From: AC-32 sp963719275
GTDB taxonomy: Bacteria; Actinomycetota; Thermoleophilia; Gaiellales; Gaiellaceae
Assembly (NCBI GenBank): GCA_963719275.1
Contig: CAVRBT010000005.1
Span: 186,001-250,000 of the forward strand
DNA length: 64,000 nucleotides
Direction of reading: 5' to 3'
Shown: positions 25,954 through 34,985 of the stretch, piece after piece
Numbering within the stretch: the first letter of the stretch is position 1
Layout of the letters: every line of letters starts with the position of its first letter
Program-made: the position numbers and the translations under genes
Notes under the pieces: generated by a model
The model's database searches: none
Seen by the model: only the letters and a program-made list of their open reading frames with translations
What the model was told of the DNA's origin: nothing

Positions 25954-26921
25954 GTCGGGCGGATCCGCGGGTCGAGGCGCGCGTAGACGATGTCGATGAC
26001 CGCGCTCATGATCGTGATGAAGAACGCGCCGTAGATCACGGTCGCCATGATCACCGGCAGGTCGAGCGAGAGGAGCGCGTTGTAGGTGAGCCGGCCGACC
26101 CCCGGCAGGCCGAAGACGACCTCCGTCAGCAACGCGCCGCCGCCGATGAGGACGCCGAGGTCGAGGCCGGCGAGCGACACGAACGTGATCAGCGAGTTCC
26201 GCAGCATGTGCTTCACGAGCACGCGGTTGGGGCTGAGGCCCTTGGCCCTGGCCGTGCGCACGTAGTCCGCGCTCTCGTTTTCGAGCAGGTCTGCCCGCAG
26301 CACGCGCGCGTAGAAGCCGATGTAGAGGATCGACAACGTGATCCAGGGAAAGATCAGGTGGAGGAACCACTGCCACGGGTCCTCGGTCAACGGCGTGTAG
26401 CCGAGCGGCGGCACCCAGCTGAAGAGGAAGGTGTCGTGCAGGCGGTCCTGCGTGATCAGGTTCACCACCTCACCGAGCCAGAAGACGGGCATGGAGATCC
26501 CGATCAGCGCCAGGATCATGATGATCGGGTCGGCGACCGTCCCCTTGAAGGTGACGGCGATCAGTCCTAAGAGGATGCTGAACACGAACCAGAGCACCGC
26601 CGCTCCGATCACGAGGGAGAAGGTGACGGGCGCTGCCGCCCAGATCGCGGGGACGACCTCGAGTGCCTGGTTTCCGTACGAGACCAGGTCGCGCGAGATG
26701 AAGAGCCGCTTCATCATCAGGGCGTAGCGCACCGGCAGCGGGCGGTCGAGCCCGAACTCGTGCTTCACGGCAGCCACCGTCTCGGGTGAGGGGTTGCGGC
26801 CGGCGAGGCGGGCGCTGGGGTCGATCCCCGGGGTGCCGAAGAAGATCAGGAAGACGAGCACCGTGATCGCGAAGAGGACGACCACGAGCCCGATGATCCT
26901 CCGCACGATGAAGGCGAGCAC
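25950..26921 (-). CDS. Peptide ABC transporter permease, DppB/OppB type (second set)
   Basis: A 323-residue permease with the N-terminal signature FIVRRIIGLVVVLFAITVLV and six hydrophobic helices, plus the EAA loop YVRTARAKGLSPNRVLVKHM (about 230-249). It is second in the minus-strand order binding protein, DppC, DppB, NlpC/P60. No ATPase genes belong to this operon, so it likely uses the ATPases at 15461-17616, which lack their own permeases. That pairing is inferred. Confidence 0.92.
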   Translation of the reverse strand: MLAFIVRRIIGLVVVLFAITVLVFLIFFGTPGIDPSARLAGRNPSPETVAAVKHEFGLDRPLPVRYALMMKRLFISRDLVSYGNQALEVVPAIWAAAPVTFSLVIGAAVLWFVFSILLGLIAVTFKGTVADPIIMILALIGISMPVFWLGEVVNLITQDRLHDTFLFSWVPPLGYTPLTEDPWQWFLHLIFPWITLSILYIGFYARVLRADLLENESADYVRTARAKGLSPNRVLVKHMLRNSLITFVSLAGLDLGVLIGGGALLTEVVFGLPGVGRLTYNALLSLDLPVIMATVIYGAFFITIMSAVIDIVYARLDPRIRPT

Positions 26922-26927
26922 GGCGGC

Positions 26928-27986
26928 CTACTCCCTCACTCGCACCTTCGCTCGCGGGTCGAGTGCGTCACGCACGCCGTCGCCGAGGACGTTCAGCGAG
27001 AGGACCGTCAGCACGATCATGATCCCCGGAGCGATCGCGACCCACGGTCGCGTGTAGAGCAGCTCCTGACCGTCCCCGATGATCGTGCCCCAGCTAGCGT
27101 TGGGCGGCTGCACGCCGATCGAAAGGAACGAGAGCGCCGCCTCGGTCAGGACCGTGGTCGCGATCATCAGGGGCAGCAGCACGATCACCGTCGAGACGAC
27201 GTTCGGGAGGATGTCGCTGAGCATCAGCCGCAGGTTGGACGCTCCCTGCGAGATCCCCGCCTCGACGTACTCCTTCTCGCGCACCGACAGCACCTGGCCG
27301 CGCACCGGCCGGAAAACGTACGGGATGTAGATCAGCGCGATGATCAGGGTCGGCATCCACAGGCTCGAGGGGTCGAGCGTGATCGGGCCGAACTTCACGC
27401 CGCCCGGCGTCGTCAGCAGCACGGTCGAGAGCGAGATCGCGAGCAGGTAGACGGGGAAGGCCCAGATCAGGTCCATGATCCGCGAGAGGACGGTGTCGGA
27501 CCAGCCGCGGAAGAATCCCGCCATCAGCGCGAAGAGGAGCGCGGCGAGCGAGCAGATCACGGCCGAGCCGACGCCGACGATCAGTGAGGCGCGGCCGCCG
27601 TAGAGCATGCGGGCCATCACATCCCGCCCCTGCTGGTCCGCACCGAGAAAGTAGTTCGCATGCCAGGTCGGGCCGATCGGCGTCTCGCCGAGGCCGAGGC
27701 CGGCGCCGCCCTGCTGGATCACCTCGACCTGCTTGCCGTCGACCTCCGTCGTGCCGGAGAGGTTCGAGGTAAACGGATCCGTGTGCGCGATGTGGTGTGC
27801 GTACACCGGCGCCAGGAAGCTGAGCACGACGATCAGCACAAACAGGCCGAGCGCCGCCATCGCGAGCCGGTCCCGGACGAGACGGCGCCCGGCGATCGCC
27901 CAGGGGCTCCTTCCAGAGATCTCCCTGACGCTTTCGCCGGGCGCGAGCCTGAGTTCGGGCTCCGGCTCGTACGCGAACTCAGCCAC
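26928..27986 (-). CDS. Peptide ABC transporter permease, DppC/OppC type (second set)
   Basis: A 352-residue permease. A cytoplasmic N-terminus of about 30 residues precedes helix 1 (MAALGLFVLIVVLSFLAPVY). An extracytoplasmic insert with YFLGADQQGRDVMARMLYGG follows, which is the DppC hallmark. The EAA loop reads YVEAGISQGASNLRLMLSDI. The order in the operon is unusual in that DppC precedes DppB, with 6 bp between them. It follows the binding-lipoprotein gene by 20 bp. Confidence 0.92.
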   Translation of the reverse strand: MAEFAYEPEPELRLAPGESVREISGRSPWAIAGRRLVRDRLAMAALGLFVLIVVLSFLAPVYAHHIAHTDPFTSNLSGTTEVDGKQVEVIQQGGAGLGLGETPIGPTWHANYFLGADQQGRDVMARMLYGGRASLIVGVGSAVICSLAALLFALMAGFFRGWSDTVLSRIMDLIWAFPVYLLAISLSTVLLTTPGGVKFGPITLDPSSLWMPTLIIALIYIPYVFRPVRGQVLSVREKEYVEAGISQGASNLRLMLSDILPNVVSTVIVLLPLMIATTVLTEAALSFLSIGVQPPNASWGTIIGDGQELLYTRPWVAIAPGIMIVLTVLSLNVLGDGVRDALDPRAKVRVRE

Positions 27987-28006
27987 GGTGTGTTACCGCG
28001 TCCCTG

Positions 28007-29698
28007 CTACTTCACCGAGGCCTGGTCGAGCAGGAAGTACCATTGCGGGCTGAACTGGTAGCCCTTCACGCGGCTCGAGAGCACGTCGATGTACTTCGGG
28101 TTGAACATCGACACCCACGGCGCCTGGTCGGTCACCTGCTTGTCGACCTGGGCCCAGACCTTGTTGGCACCCTCCGGGTCGGTAATCCCCATCTGGCCGG
28201 CCTGATCCATCTTCGCCTGGATCCCCTTGTTGCAGAACTCGGCGATGTTCGGGCTCGAGTTGCTCCCCGGGTGGAACGAGCCGCAGCCGAGCAGGATGTT
28301 CAGGAAGTCCGAGGCCGCCGGGTAGTCCTGGTACCAGCTCGAGAACGCGAACTGCGGCTTGTTGTTCGAGTTCTGCGCGTACGGGTACTGGATGTCCGGC
28401 GAGAGCGCCTGCAGCGTCGCGTTGTAGCCCAGGCTCTTCAGCAGGCCGACGAAGTACAGGCCGAGGTTCTTGTCGACCGTGTTCGTCGTCGTGTTGACCT
28501 TCACGGCCGCTCCCTTGGTACCCGACTGCTCGATGAGCTGCTTGGCCTTCTGCAGGTCGGGCGCAGTCCACTTGCCGCTGCCCGGATTCTTTGTGTACGG
28601 GCAGTACGCCACGTACCCCGGGAAGTTCGGCGGGAGGATCTGGCAGGTCGCCACGGCCAGCTTCGGGCCGCCGTAGATCTTCACGAGCGCGCTGCGGTCG
28701 GTCGCGTAGTTCACGCCCTGCCGCGCCTTCAGGTTGTTGAACGGCGGGATGCGCGTGTTGAAGGCGAAGTACCAGACCGCCGTCAGCGGGTTGACATGCA
28801 CGCGGTCGGCGTACTTCGTGCTGAGCTCACCCAGCCGGTCGGCAGGCGGCTGGTCGAACATCCAGTCGGCCTGGTTGTTCTCGACCGACGTCACCTGCGC
28901 TTCCGGCTGCAGGCCGAACTTCTGCACGATCTCATCGGGATTGCCTTCCGGCTGCGCGTCCTTCGACCATTCCTTGAAGAAGGTGTTGCGCACCACCTTC
29001 ATCTGCTTGGTCGGCGAGTACTGGGTCCACTTGTAGGGGCCCGTGCCCGGCGGCGGGATGTTCACGTTCGTCGCCGGGGTGTCCGCCGGGAGAATGAATG
29101 CGAACGGAACCGCGAGCTTGTCGAGGAACTCGGGATCCGCAGTCGTCAGGTTGAAGGTGACCTTGTTGCCGTTGACCACGATCCCCTTCGAGAGGCTGCA
29201 GGTCTTCGGCGTCTTGATGCACGCGTCTGCACCCTCGATGACGTTGTACCAGGTGCCCGCGTTCGGGCTGTTGCCGATCTTGAACAGACGCTCGAAGGTC
29301 GCCTTCACGTCCGCGCCCGTGAGCGTCTTCCCGTTGGAGAACTTGATCCCCTTGCGAAGCGTGAACGTCCATGTCTTGCCGTCGTTCGTCGGCTTCGGGA
29401 TCGACGTCACGAGGTCGGGCACCTTCTTCGTGCCCTCCGCGCCACCCACTCGCTTGAAGGCGATGAGGCCGTCGTGCGTGAAGATCAGCCACTGCCATTC
29501 CTGCAGCGTGTAGTTCACCTGCGGGTCGGGAGATCCCGATGGCGCCGCGGCCGCGACGGTCTCGAGGATCCCTCCCTTCGCACCACCGCTGCTCTGCTGC
29601 GTCGAGGTGGACTTCTTGCTCGAACTGCCGCCGCAACCCGCCGCAATGAGCGCGAGGGCGAGCAACGCCGAGGAGAAACCGACGAACCAGCGTTTCAC
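28007..29698 (-). CDS. Family 5 solute-binding lipoprotein (SBP copy 3)
   Basis: A 563-residue protein if started at the GTG complementary to 29696-29698, 8 nt after AGGAG; a GTG three codons earlier would overlap that site. The signal peptide has lipobox IAAGC with Cys22, then a Ser/Lys-rich linker. Family features include KTWTFTLRKGIKFSNGKTLT, ADVKATFERLF, PPGTGPYKWTQYSPTKQMKV and a PWVSMFNPKYIDV C-terminus. It is clearly diverged from the two binding proteins at 17742 and 23787, so it probably binds a different peptide class. It heads the operon with the second permease pair and the NlpC/P60 peptidase. Confidence 0.92.
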   Translation of the reverse strand: MKRWFVGFSSALLALALIAAGCGGSSSKKSTSTQQSSGGAKGGILETVAAAAPSGSPDPQVNYTLQEWQWLIFTHDGLIAFKRVGGAEGTKKVPDLVTSIPKPTNDGKTWTFTLRKGIKFSNGKTLTGADVKATFERLFKIGNSPNAGTWYNVIEGADACIKTPKTCSLSKGIVVNGNKVTFNLTTADPEFLDKLAVPFAFILPADTPATNVNIPPPGTGPYKWTQYSPTKQMKVVRNTFFKEWSKDAQPEGNPDEIVQKFGLQPEAQVTSVENNQADWMFDQPPADRLGELSTKYADRVHVNPLTAVWYFAFNTRIPPFNNLKARQGVNYATDRSALVKIYGGPKLAVATCQILPPNFPGYVAYCPYTKNPGSGKWTAPDLQKAKQLIEQSGTKGAAVKVNTTTNTVDKNLGLYFVGLLKSLGYNATLQALSPDIQYPYAQNSNNKPQFAFSSWYQDYPAASDFLNILLGCGSFHPGSNSSPNIAEFCNKGIQAKMDQAGQMGITDPEGANKVWAQVDKQVTDQAPWVSMFNPKYIDVLSSRVKGYQFSPQWYFLLDQASVK

Positions 29699-29799
29699 CA
29701 GGATCACTCCTCCCGGTAGGTGTTCCCTGCCCGTTAAGTACGGACGCTGGGCGAGGCCCGGATGTTAGTGGAGCGCCTTGGCGGAACGCGGTGGTGCCG

Positions 29800-30894
29800 T
29801 CAGGCGGCGACTGTCTGAAGCTCGCGCAGCGCGGCGAGCCGGGCCAGCGCCTGGCCCTCGAGCTGCCGCACACGCTCGCGCGTCAGGTCGAGCTCGTGCC
29901 CGATCGCCTCGAGCGTCCACGGCTCGCCGTCGAAGCCGAAGCGCAGCTCGAGGATGCGCCGCTCCCGCTCGGGCAGCGCGTCGAGCGCCCGCCGGACACC
30001 CTGGCGGCGGAGGGACTCCTCGGCCTCCTCGAACGGGTCGGCCGCCTCGCGGTCGGCGAAGAGATCGCCGAGCTCGCCCTCGTCGTCCGCGCCCACGGTC
30101 TGGTTCAGCGAGACCGACGCCTGCGCGGCTCCGAGCGCCTCGTCGACGTGCTGGATCGGAAGGCCGGTCGCCTCGGCGAGCTCCTCCTTCGTCGCCTCGC
30201 GGCCCAGCTCGACCTCGAGCCGGCGCGCGGCGCGGCCGAGCTTCTGCTGCCGCTCGACGACATGGACGGGCACGCGGATCGTGCGCGCGTGGTTCGCGAC
30301 CGCGCGCTGCACCGACTGGCGGATCCACCAGGTCGCGTACGTCGAGAACTTGTAGCCGCGCCGCCAGTCGAACTTCTCGACCGCGCGGTTGAGGCCGAGC
30401 GTGCCCTCCTGGATCAGGTCCAGGAACGGGACGCCGAGGCCGCGGTAGCCCTTGGCGATCGAGACCACGAGGCGCAGGTTCGACTCGATCATCCGGCGCT
30501 TGGCGGTGACGTCGCCGCGCTCGATCGCCTTCGCGAGCATTACCTCCTCGGCCGCGGTCAGCAGCTTGTGCCGGCCGATGTCGGCGAGGAAGAGCTGCAG
30601 GCTGTCGGCGGCGCCCACGAGCGGCTGCGCGGCCTGCTGCTGGGCAGCCTCGGCAGCGGCGGCCTCGCGCGCCTTCTGGGCCTCCTCGTCCGGCTCCGAC
30701 GCCGGCTCGCCCACCTCGAGGCCGATCGCCTCGAGCTCGCGCGTCAGCTGCTCGACCTCGTCCTCGGCGAGGTCGTGCTCCAGCGCGAAGGCCTCGAGCT
30801 CCGTCGGCAGCACGAAGCCGCGCTCCTCGGCGCCCTCGAGCAGCGCGCGCGCAGGCTCGGTCTCCAGCAGTTCCTGAAGTTGGTGCTGAGTCAC
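29800..30894 (-). CDS. RNA polymerase sigma factor, RpoD/SigA subfamily
   Basis: A 364-residue sigma-70 protein starting at a GTG preceded by GAGGAG. The N-terminal 60 residues are helical and region 1.1-like, followed by an Ala/Gln-rich linker. Region 1.2 reads DSLQLFLADIGRHKLLTAAE. Region 2 has LRLVVSIAKGYRGLGVPFLD, LIQEGTLGLNRAVEKFD and YKFSTYATWWIRQSVQRAVA. Region 3 follows, and region 4 ends ERERRILELRFGFDG, then LDLTRERVRQLEGQALARL. It directs core polymerase to promoters. Whether it is the housekeeping factor or a group 2 paralogue cannot be settled here; the C-terminus lacks the LRHPSR-type tail common in primary sigma factors. Confidence 0.92.
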   Translation of the reverse strand: MTQHQLQELLETEPARALLEGAEERGFVLPTELEAFALEHDLAEDEVEQLTRELEAIGLEVGEPASEPDEEAQKAREAAAAEAAQQQAAQPLVGAADSLQLFLADIGRHKLLTAAEEVMLAKAIERGDVTAKRRMIESNLRLVVSIAKGYRGLGVPFLDLIQEGTLGLNRAVEKFDWRRGYKFSTYATWWIRQSVQRAVANHARTIRVPVHVVERQQKLGRAARRLEVELGREATKEELAEATGLPIQHVDEALGAAQASVSLNQTVGADDEGELGDLFADREAADPFEEAEESLRRQGVRRALDALPERERRILELRFGFDGEPWTLEAIGHELDLTRERVRQLEGQALARLAALRELQTVAA

Positions 30895-31022
30895 TTTCTC
30901 CTCGTGGGTGTTAGACGATGTACCTGCCCCGATCTTCGCACTGTAGGGAGATTGTCCTCGGCTGACCAGGGGGATCCGGCGGCGTGACCGCCCCAGCAGG
31001 CGCAACGCGGTGCTGCCTTCCG

Positions 31023-33203
31023 TTATTCCGCGACAGCGGCCTCTTTGGATTGCGCTCTTGCCGGAAAGTCGAACTCCACCTTGCCCTCACCATTCAAGAC
31101 GAGCCGAGCGCGAAAAGGTTTGCCTGCGCGCGACTTGAAGCCGGAAATGACCTCTTTGGTTCTCCCCTCCTCGAGCAGCTGCCGAGCGAGCTCCGGGGTG
31201 ATCGTCCGGCCGGCGACGCGCTTCCAGATGACGAAGCCGCAGCCGGTCTCCTCACGGCTCTTCCAGCTCGTGCAGCCGTAGGCCTTCGAGTTCTCCCTGA
31301 TGATCTCGCCGGTCTCGGCGCCGCAGCGCGGGCAGAGGCCAAGCTCGACGCGCTCGGGGCGCAGCTTCTCCTTGTCGAGCTCCGCGATCTTCTCCACGGT
31401 CGCGCGTGTGAAGTCGGCGATGTCGTCGATGAACTTCGCCCGGTCGTCGGTGCCGTGCTCGATGTCGGTGAGGCGCTTCTCCCAGTTGCCCGTCAGCTCC
31501 GGCGAGGTGAGCGGATGCTCCTCGAGCATCGTGATCACCTGGAGGCCCTTCGGCGTCGGCGTGAGGTCCTTGCCGGCGCGCTCGATGTACTCGCGCCGGA
31601 TCAGCGTCTCGATCGTCTCCGCGCGCGTGGCCGGGGTCCCGAGGCCGCTCTCCTTCATCGCCTCGCGGAGCTCCTCGTCGTCGATCAGCTTGCCGGCGGT
31701 CTCCATCGCCGAGAGCAGCGTCGCCTCGGAGTAGCGCGGCGGCGGCTTCGTCTCCTTGGCCTCGACCTCCGCGCCGGCGCACCGGACCTTCTGGCCCTGC
31801 TCGAGCGGCGGCAGCTCCGCCGACTCGTTCTCGCCTTCCTCGTCCTGGCGCTGCTGCTGCGCGTCGGCATCGGAGAGCAGGCCGTAGACGCCGCGCCAGC
31901 CGGCCTCGAGGGTGACCTTGCCGCGCGAGCGGAAGCGCTCCTCCTCGACGAGCGTGACGACCGTCGTCCGCGCATAGCGCGCCGGCGGGTGGAACACCGC
32001 CAGGAAGCGGCGGGCGATCAGGTCGAAGATTCGGCGCTCGTCGGGCGAGAAGCGCGAGATGTCGTGCCCGACGTCGGTCGGAATGATCGCGTGGTGGTCG
32101 TCGACCTTCGAGTCGTTCACCACACGGCCGAGCGGGAGCTGCTGCAGCCCGAGCACGTAGCGCGCGGCCGTGGCGTACTCGCCGATCGGCTGAAGCGTCG
32201 CGGCCGTCGGCTTCAGCTGCGGGACGAGGTCGCCCGAGAGCCAGCGCGAGCTCGTTCGCGGATAGGTGATCGCCTTCTTGTCCTCGTAGAGCGACTGCGC
32301 GGCCTGCAGCGTGCGGCGCGCAGAGAAGCTGAAGCGGCGGTTTGCATCGCGCTGGAGCGAGGTGAGGTCGTAGAGCAGCGGCGCACGCTCGGACTGCTCC
32401 TTGCGCTCGACCGACTCGACCAAGCCGTCCTTGCCCGAGACCTTGGCGGCGATCTCCTCGGCCCGCTTCGCCTCCTTCAGCCGCGTCTCGTCGCCCTCGA
32501 ACCAGAGCCCCTGGTACCGAGGGTCGAACTCCGCGTGGACCAGCCAGTACGGCTCGGGGACGAAGGCCTGGATCTCGCGCTCGCGCTTCACGAGCAGCGC
32601 CAGAGTCGGCGTCTGCACGCGACCGAGCGAGACGACGCCGCCGACCCACGCGCGGCCGCGGATCGTGGCGGCGCGGGTGGCGTTCATGCCGACGAGCCAG
32701 TCGGCCTCGGAGCGCGAGCGCGCGGCCGCCTCGAGCTGGCGCAGCTGCTCGCCGGGCCGGAGGTGCTCGAAGCCCTCCTTGATCGCGGTCTTGGTCAGCG
32801 AGTTGATCCAGAGACGCTCGACCGGCTTGTCCACGCCTGAGGTCTCGTAGATGTAGGCGAAGATCAGCTCGCCCTCGCGGCCGGCGTCGCACGCGTTGAT
32901 GACCCTGTCGACATCATCGCGCTGCAGCAGCTTGTGGATCACCTTCAGCTGCTTCTCGGCCTTCTTGTCGCGCGCGTGCAGCCGAAACTCGTCCGGGATG
33001 ATCGGCAGGTCGTCCATCCGCCACTTCTTGAAGCGCTCGTCGTACTCCTCGGGGGCGATGAGCTCGACGAGGTGGCCGACGGCGAACGTGATCACCGTGT
33101 CCTCGGACTCGTAGTAGCTGTCGTGGTTCTCGAATGTGCCGGGTAGCGCATCGGTCAGGTCGCGGGCGACCGAAGGCTTCTCAGCGATTGCCAGGGTCTT
33201 CAC
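31023..33203 (-). CDS. topB: DNA topoisomerase III (type IA)
   Basis: A 726-residue protein starting at the GTG complementary to 33201-33203, after AAGGTGG. The Toprim domain begins KTLAIAEKPSVARDLTDALP and contains CDAGREGELIF, the DAGREGE variant used by Bacillus-type TopB. The catalytic tyrosine is in ITYPRTSSRWL, and DDHHAIIPTDV and GLGTPATRAETIE are further TopB hallmarks. The C-terminus has a zinc-ribbon (CPRCGAETGEI...YGCTSW...GCGF). Type IA enzymes pass single strands to decatenate or relax negatively supercoiled DNA. It sits 129 bp upstream of the sigma factor on the same strand and diverges from plsC. Confidence 0.93.
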   Translation of the reverse strand: MKTLAIAEKPSVARDLTDALPGTFENHDSYYESEDTVITFAVGHLVELIAPEEYDERFKKWRMDDLPIIPDEFRLHARDKKAEKQLKVIHKLLQRDDVDRVINACDAGREGELIFAYIYETSGVDKPVERLWINSLTKTAIKEGFEHLRPGEQLRQLEAAARSRSEADWLVGMNATRAATIRGRAWVGGVVSLGRVQTPTLALLVKREREIQAFVPEPYWLVHAEFDPRYQGLWFEGDETRLKEAKRAEEIAAKVSGKDGLVESVERKEQSERAPLLYDLTSLQRDANRRFSFSARRTLQAAQSLYEDKKAITYPRTSSRWLSGDLVPQLKPTAATLQPIGEYATAARYVLGLQQLPLGRVVNDSKVDDHHAIIPTDVGHDISRFSPDERRIFDLIARRFLAVFHPPARYARTTVVTLVEEERFRSRGKVTLEAGWRGVYGLLSDADAQQQRQDEEGENESAELPPLEQGQKVRCAGAEVEAKETKPPPRYSEATLLSAMETAGKLIDDEELREAMKESGLGTPATRAETIETLIRREYIERAGKDLTPTPKGLQVITMLEEHPLTSPELTGNWEKRLTDIEHGTDDRAKFIDDIADFTRATVEKIAELDKEKLRPERVELGLCPRCGAETGEIIRENSKAYGCTSWKSREETGCGFVIWKRVAGRTITPELARQLLEEGRTKEVISGFKSRAGKPFRARLVLNGEGKVEFDFPARAQSKEAAVAE

Positions 33204-33290
33204 GCGGTCCACCTTAGCGAACGCCCTGCGCGCCACCCTAGCGGCCAAAAACACGCATGACTCCTACGGAAATGTGACGATTGCGCACCC

Positions 33291-33899
33291 ATGGTCTCGC
33301 CTCTCTATCGCATCATCGGGACCCTCTGCATCCCGGTGGTGAAGGGCCTTTATCGGCTTCGCGTGCGCGGGCTCGAACACGTGCCCGAGGGCGGCTTCGT
33401 GCTCGCAGCGAACCACACGTCTAACTTCGATCCTTGGCCGTTGGGCACGCCGTTCCTCCCCGAGCGCCAGCTCCGCTTCATGGCGAAGGCCGAGCTGTTC
33501 AACCACGTACTCGCCCCGATCCTGCGCGCGGGCGGCGCCTTCAAGGTGCGCCGCGGGGAAGGTGACGTCGACGCGATGCGAACGGCCGTCGAGCTCGTCC
33601 GCGAGGGCGAGATCGTGGTCATGTTCCCGGAGGGGACGCGGCAGAAGAAAGGGCTCGTGAAGAGGCACACGGCGCGGCCGCATACCGGTGCGGCGCGCAT
33701 CGCGCTGGCCGCGGACGCACCGCTCGTCCCTGCTGCGATCGGAGGCACCGACCGCCTCCTGCGCCTCGGGCCGCTGCGGGTCGCGTACGGTCCGCCGATC
33801 GACCTCTCCGACCTCGACGGCCAAGACATCAAGACCGCCGCCAAGCTCGCCACCGAGCGGCTGATGGCGACGATCGACGAGCTCAAGGCGACACTGTGA
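33291..33899 (+). CDS. plsC: 1-acyl-sn-glycerol-3-phosphate acyltransferase (PlsC family)
   Basis: A 202-residue acyltransferase with the NHTSNFD form of the catalytic H-x4-D motif (about residues 42-48), the glycerophosphate-binding FPEGTRQ (about 116-122) and VPAAIGGTDRLL. It transfers a fatty acyl group to lysophosphatidic acid in membrane phospholipid synthesis, and an N-terminal amphipathic or hydrophobic helix can hold it at the membrane. The stop overlaps the GTG of the exonuclease gene (GTGA). The specific acyl acceptor is inferred from the family. Confidence 0.9.
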   Translation: MVSPLYRIIGTLCIPVVKGLYRLRVRGLEHVPEGGFVLAANHTSNFDPWPLGTPFLPERQLRFMAKAELFNHVLAPILRAGGAFKVRRGEGDVDAMRTAVELVREGEIVVMFPEGTRQKKGLVKRHTARPHTGAARIALAADAPLVPAAIGGTDRLLRLGPLRVAYGPPIDLSDLDGQDIKTAAKLATERLMATIDELKATL

Positions 33900-34708
33900 G
33901 ACCGCTTCTGGTGGTCGACGGCGACTCGCTCGCACACCGCGCTTACCACGCCATGCCGAAGTCGATCCGTCTCAACGGCGTGCTCGGCTTCGCGAACATG
34001 CTGCTGCGATTGTGGGAGAACGAGCAGCCTCGGGCGGTGCTCGTCGGCTGGGACACCTACGAGATCGCGACCTACCGGCACAAGGAATTCGAGCCGTACC
34101 AGAGCGGGCGCGTCTTCGAGGACTCGCTGCTCGAGCAGCTGAAGCTGATGCCGCAGCTCGTCTCGGCGATGGGCTTCGCGAACGCGAAGGAGGGCGGCTA
34201 CGAAGCGGACGACTTCCTCGGCGCGGCGGTCGCCTTCGAGGAGGGGCGAAGCGGGGAGGCGCTCGTCGCGACCTCCGACCGCGACCTGTTCCAGCTCGCC
34301 AGCGACCGGACGACGATCCTGCAGCCGGTGCGCGGCGTCTCGGAGCTCGCGCGCATCGGGCCGCCCGAGGTCGTCGAGCGGTACGGCGTCGAGCCGACGC
34401 AGGTGCCCGACTTCATCGCGCTTCGGGGCGACCCCTCCGACAAGCTCCCGGGTGCGGCCGGGGTCGGGCCGAAGAAGGCAGCCGACGTGCTGCGGGAGCA
34501 CGGCTCGCTCGAGGCTGCGCTCGAGGCCGGCCGCTTCTCCGCGGAAGCGGAGGATCTGCGGCTTTACCGGCGAATTGCGACGGTGGACGCCTCTGCCCCA
34601 CTCCCTCCCCTCGAAGACCAGGACCCAACGTGGGCGGAGGCGTCCGCTCTTGCGCGCGAGTGGGGCCTGAACGGCCTCGCCGACCGGCTGGCAAAGTTGG
34701 CGGCCTGA
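33896..34708 (+). CDS. Stand-alone 5'-3' exonuclease (PolA N-terminal domain family)
   Basis: A 270-residue protein homologous to the N-terminal nuclease of DNA polymerase I. Metal-binding and structural motifs: LLVVDGDSLAHRAYHAMP at the start, GYEADDFLGA (about 101-110), ATSDRDLFQLAS, and the helix-hairpin-helix LRGDPSDKLPGAAGVGPKKA (about 180-199). Such proteins act as flap endonuclease/5'-3' exonucleases in RNA primer removal and repair. Start GTG overlaps plsC, and the stop overlaps the next small gene (TGATG). Confidence 0.9.
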   Translation: MRPLLVVDGDSLAHRAYHAMPKSIRLNGVLGFANMLLRLWENEQPRAVLVGWDTYEIATYRHKEFEPYQSGRVFEDSLLEQLKLMPQLVSAMGFANAKEGGYEADDFLGAAVAFEEGRSGEALVATSDRDLFQLASDRTTILQPVRGVSELARIGPPEVVERYGVEPTQVPDFIALRGDPSDKLPGAAGVGPKKAADVLREHGSLEAALEAGRFSAEAEDLRLYRRIATVDASAPLPPLEDQDPTWAEASALAREWGLNGLADRLAKLAA

Positions 34709-34944
34709 TGGACGCCTGGCTGAGAGAAGCACGCGACGCGGCCGCCGCAACCGCCGGGGTGAGGCCGGACGAGCTCGAGCTTTCCGACGGCGACGCGGCG
34801 ACGCTGCTCGAACTCGCCCGGATCGCAGCGCACGAGTCCGGCGAACGGACGAACGCGCCGCTGCTCTGCTACCTCGTCGGCCGCGCCGTCGAGCGCGGCG
34901 CCGACCTCGACACTCTCGCGGACGCGATCCGACGGAGCTCGTAA
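34708..34944 (+). CDS. DUF6457-like small protein
   Basis: A 78-residue acidic, all-helical protein (MDAWLREARDAAAA, LLELARIAAHESGERTNAPL, LCYLVGRAVERGADLDTLAD) resembling the actinobacterial DUF6457 family, which often lies near molybdopterin or nucleotide-metabolism genes. No catalytic motif is visible. Its ATG overlaps the exonuclease stop codon, so expression is coupled to that gene. The function is unknown. Confidence 0.75.
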   Translation: MDAWLREARDAAAATAGVRPDELELSDGDAATLLELARIAAHESGERTNAPLLCYLVGRAVERGADLDTLADAIRRSS

Positions 34945-34985
34945 GCCACCCGTCGCTGGGCGAGCTCCATCCGACGGAGCCGCAC

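Noticed and set aside
28043..29719. Long open frame on the plus strand opposite the third binding protein
   Set aside because: It is antisense to a lipoprotein with clear family motifs; its translation is Arg/Leu/Val-rich low complexity caused by GC-rich third positions.
30984..32840. Over 600-codon plus-strand frame opposite topB
   Set aside because: It mirrors the topoisomerase III gene codon by codon and has no recognisable domain or ribosome binding site.
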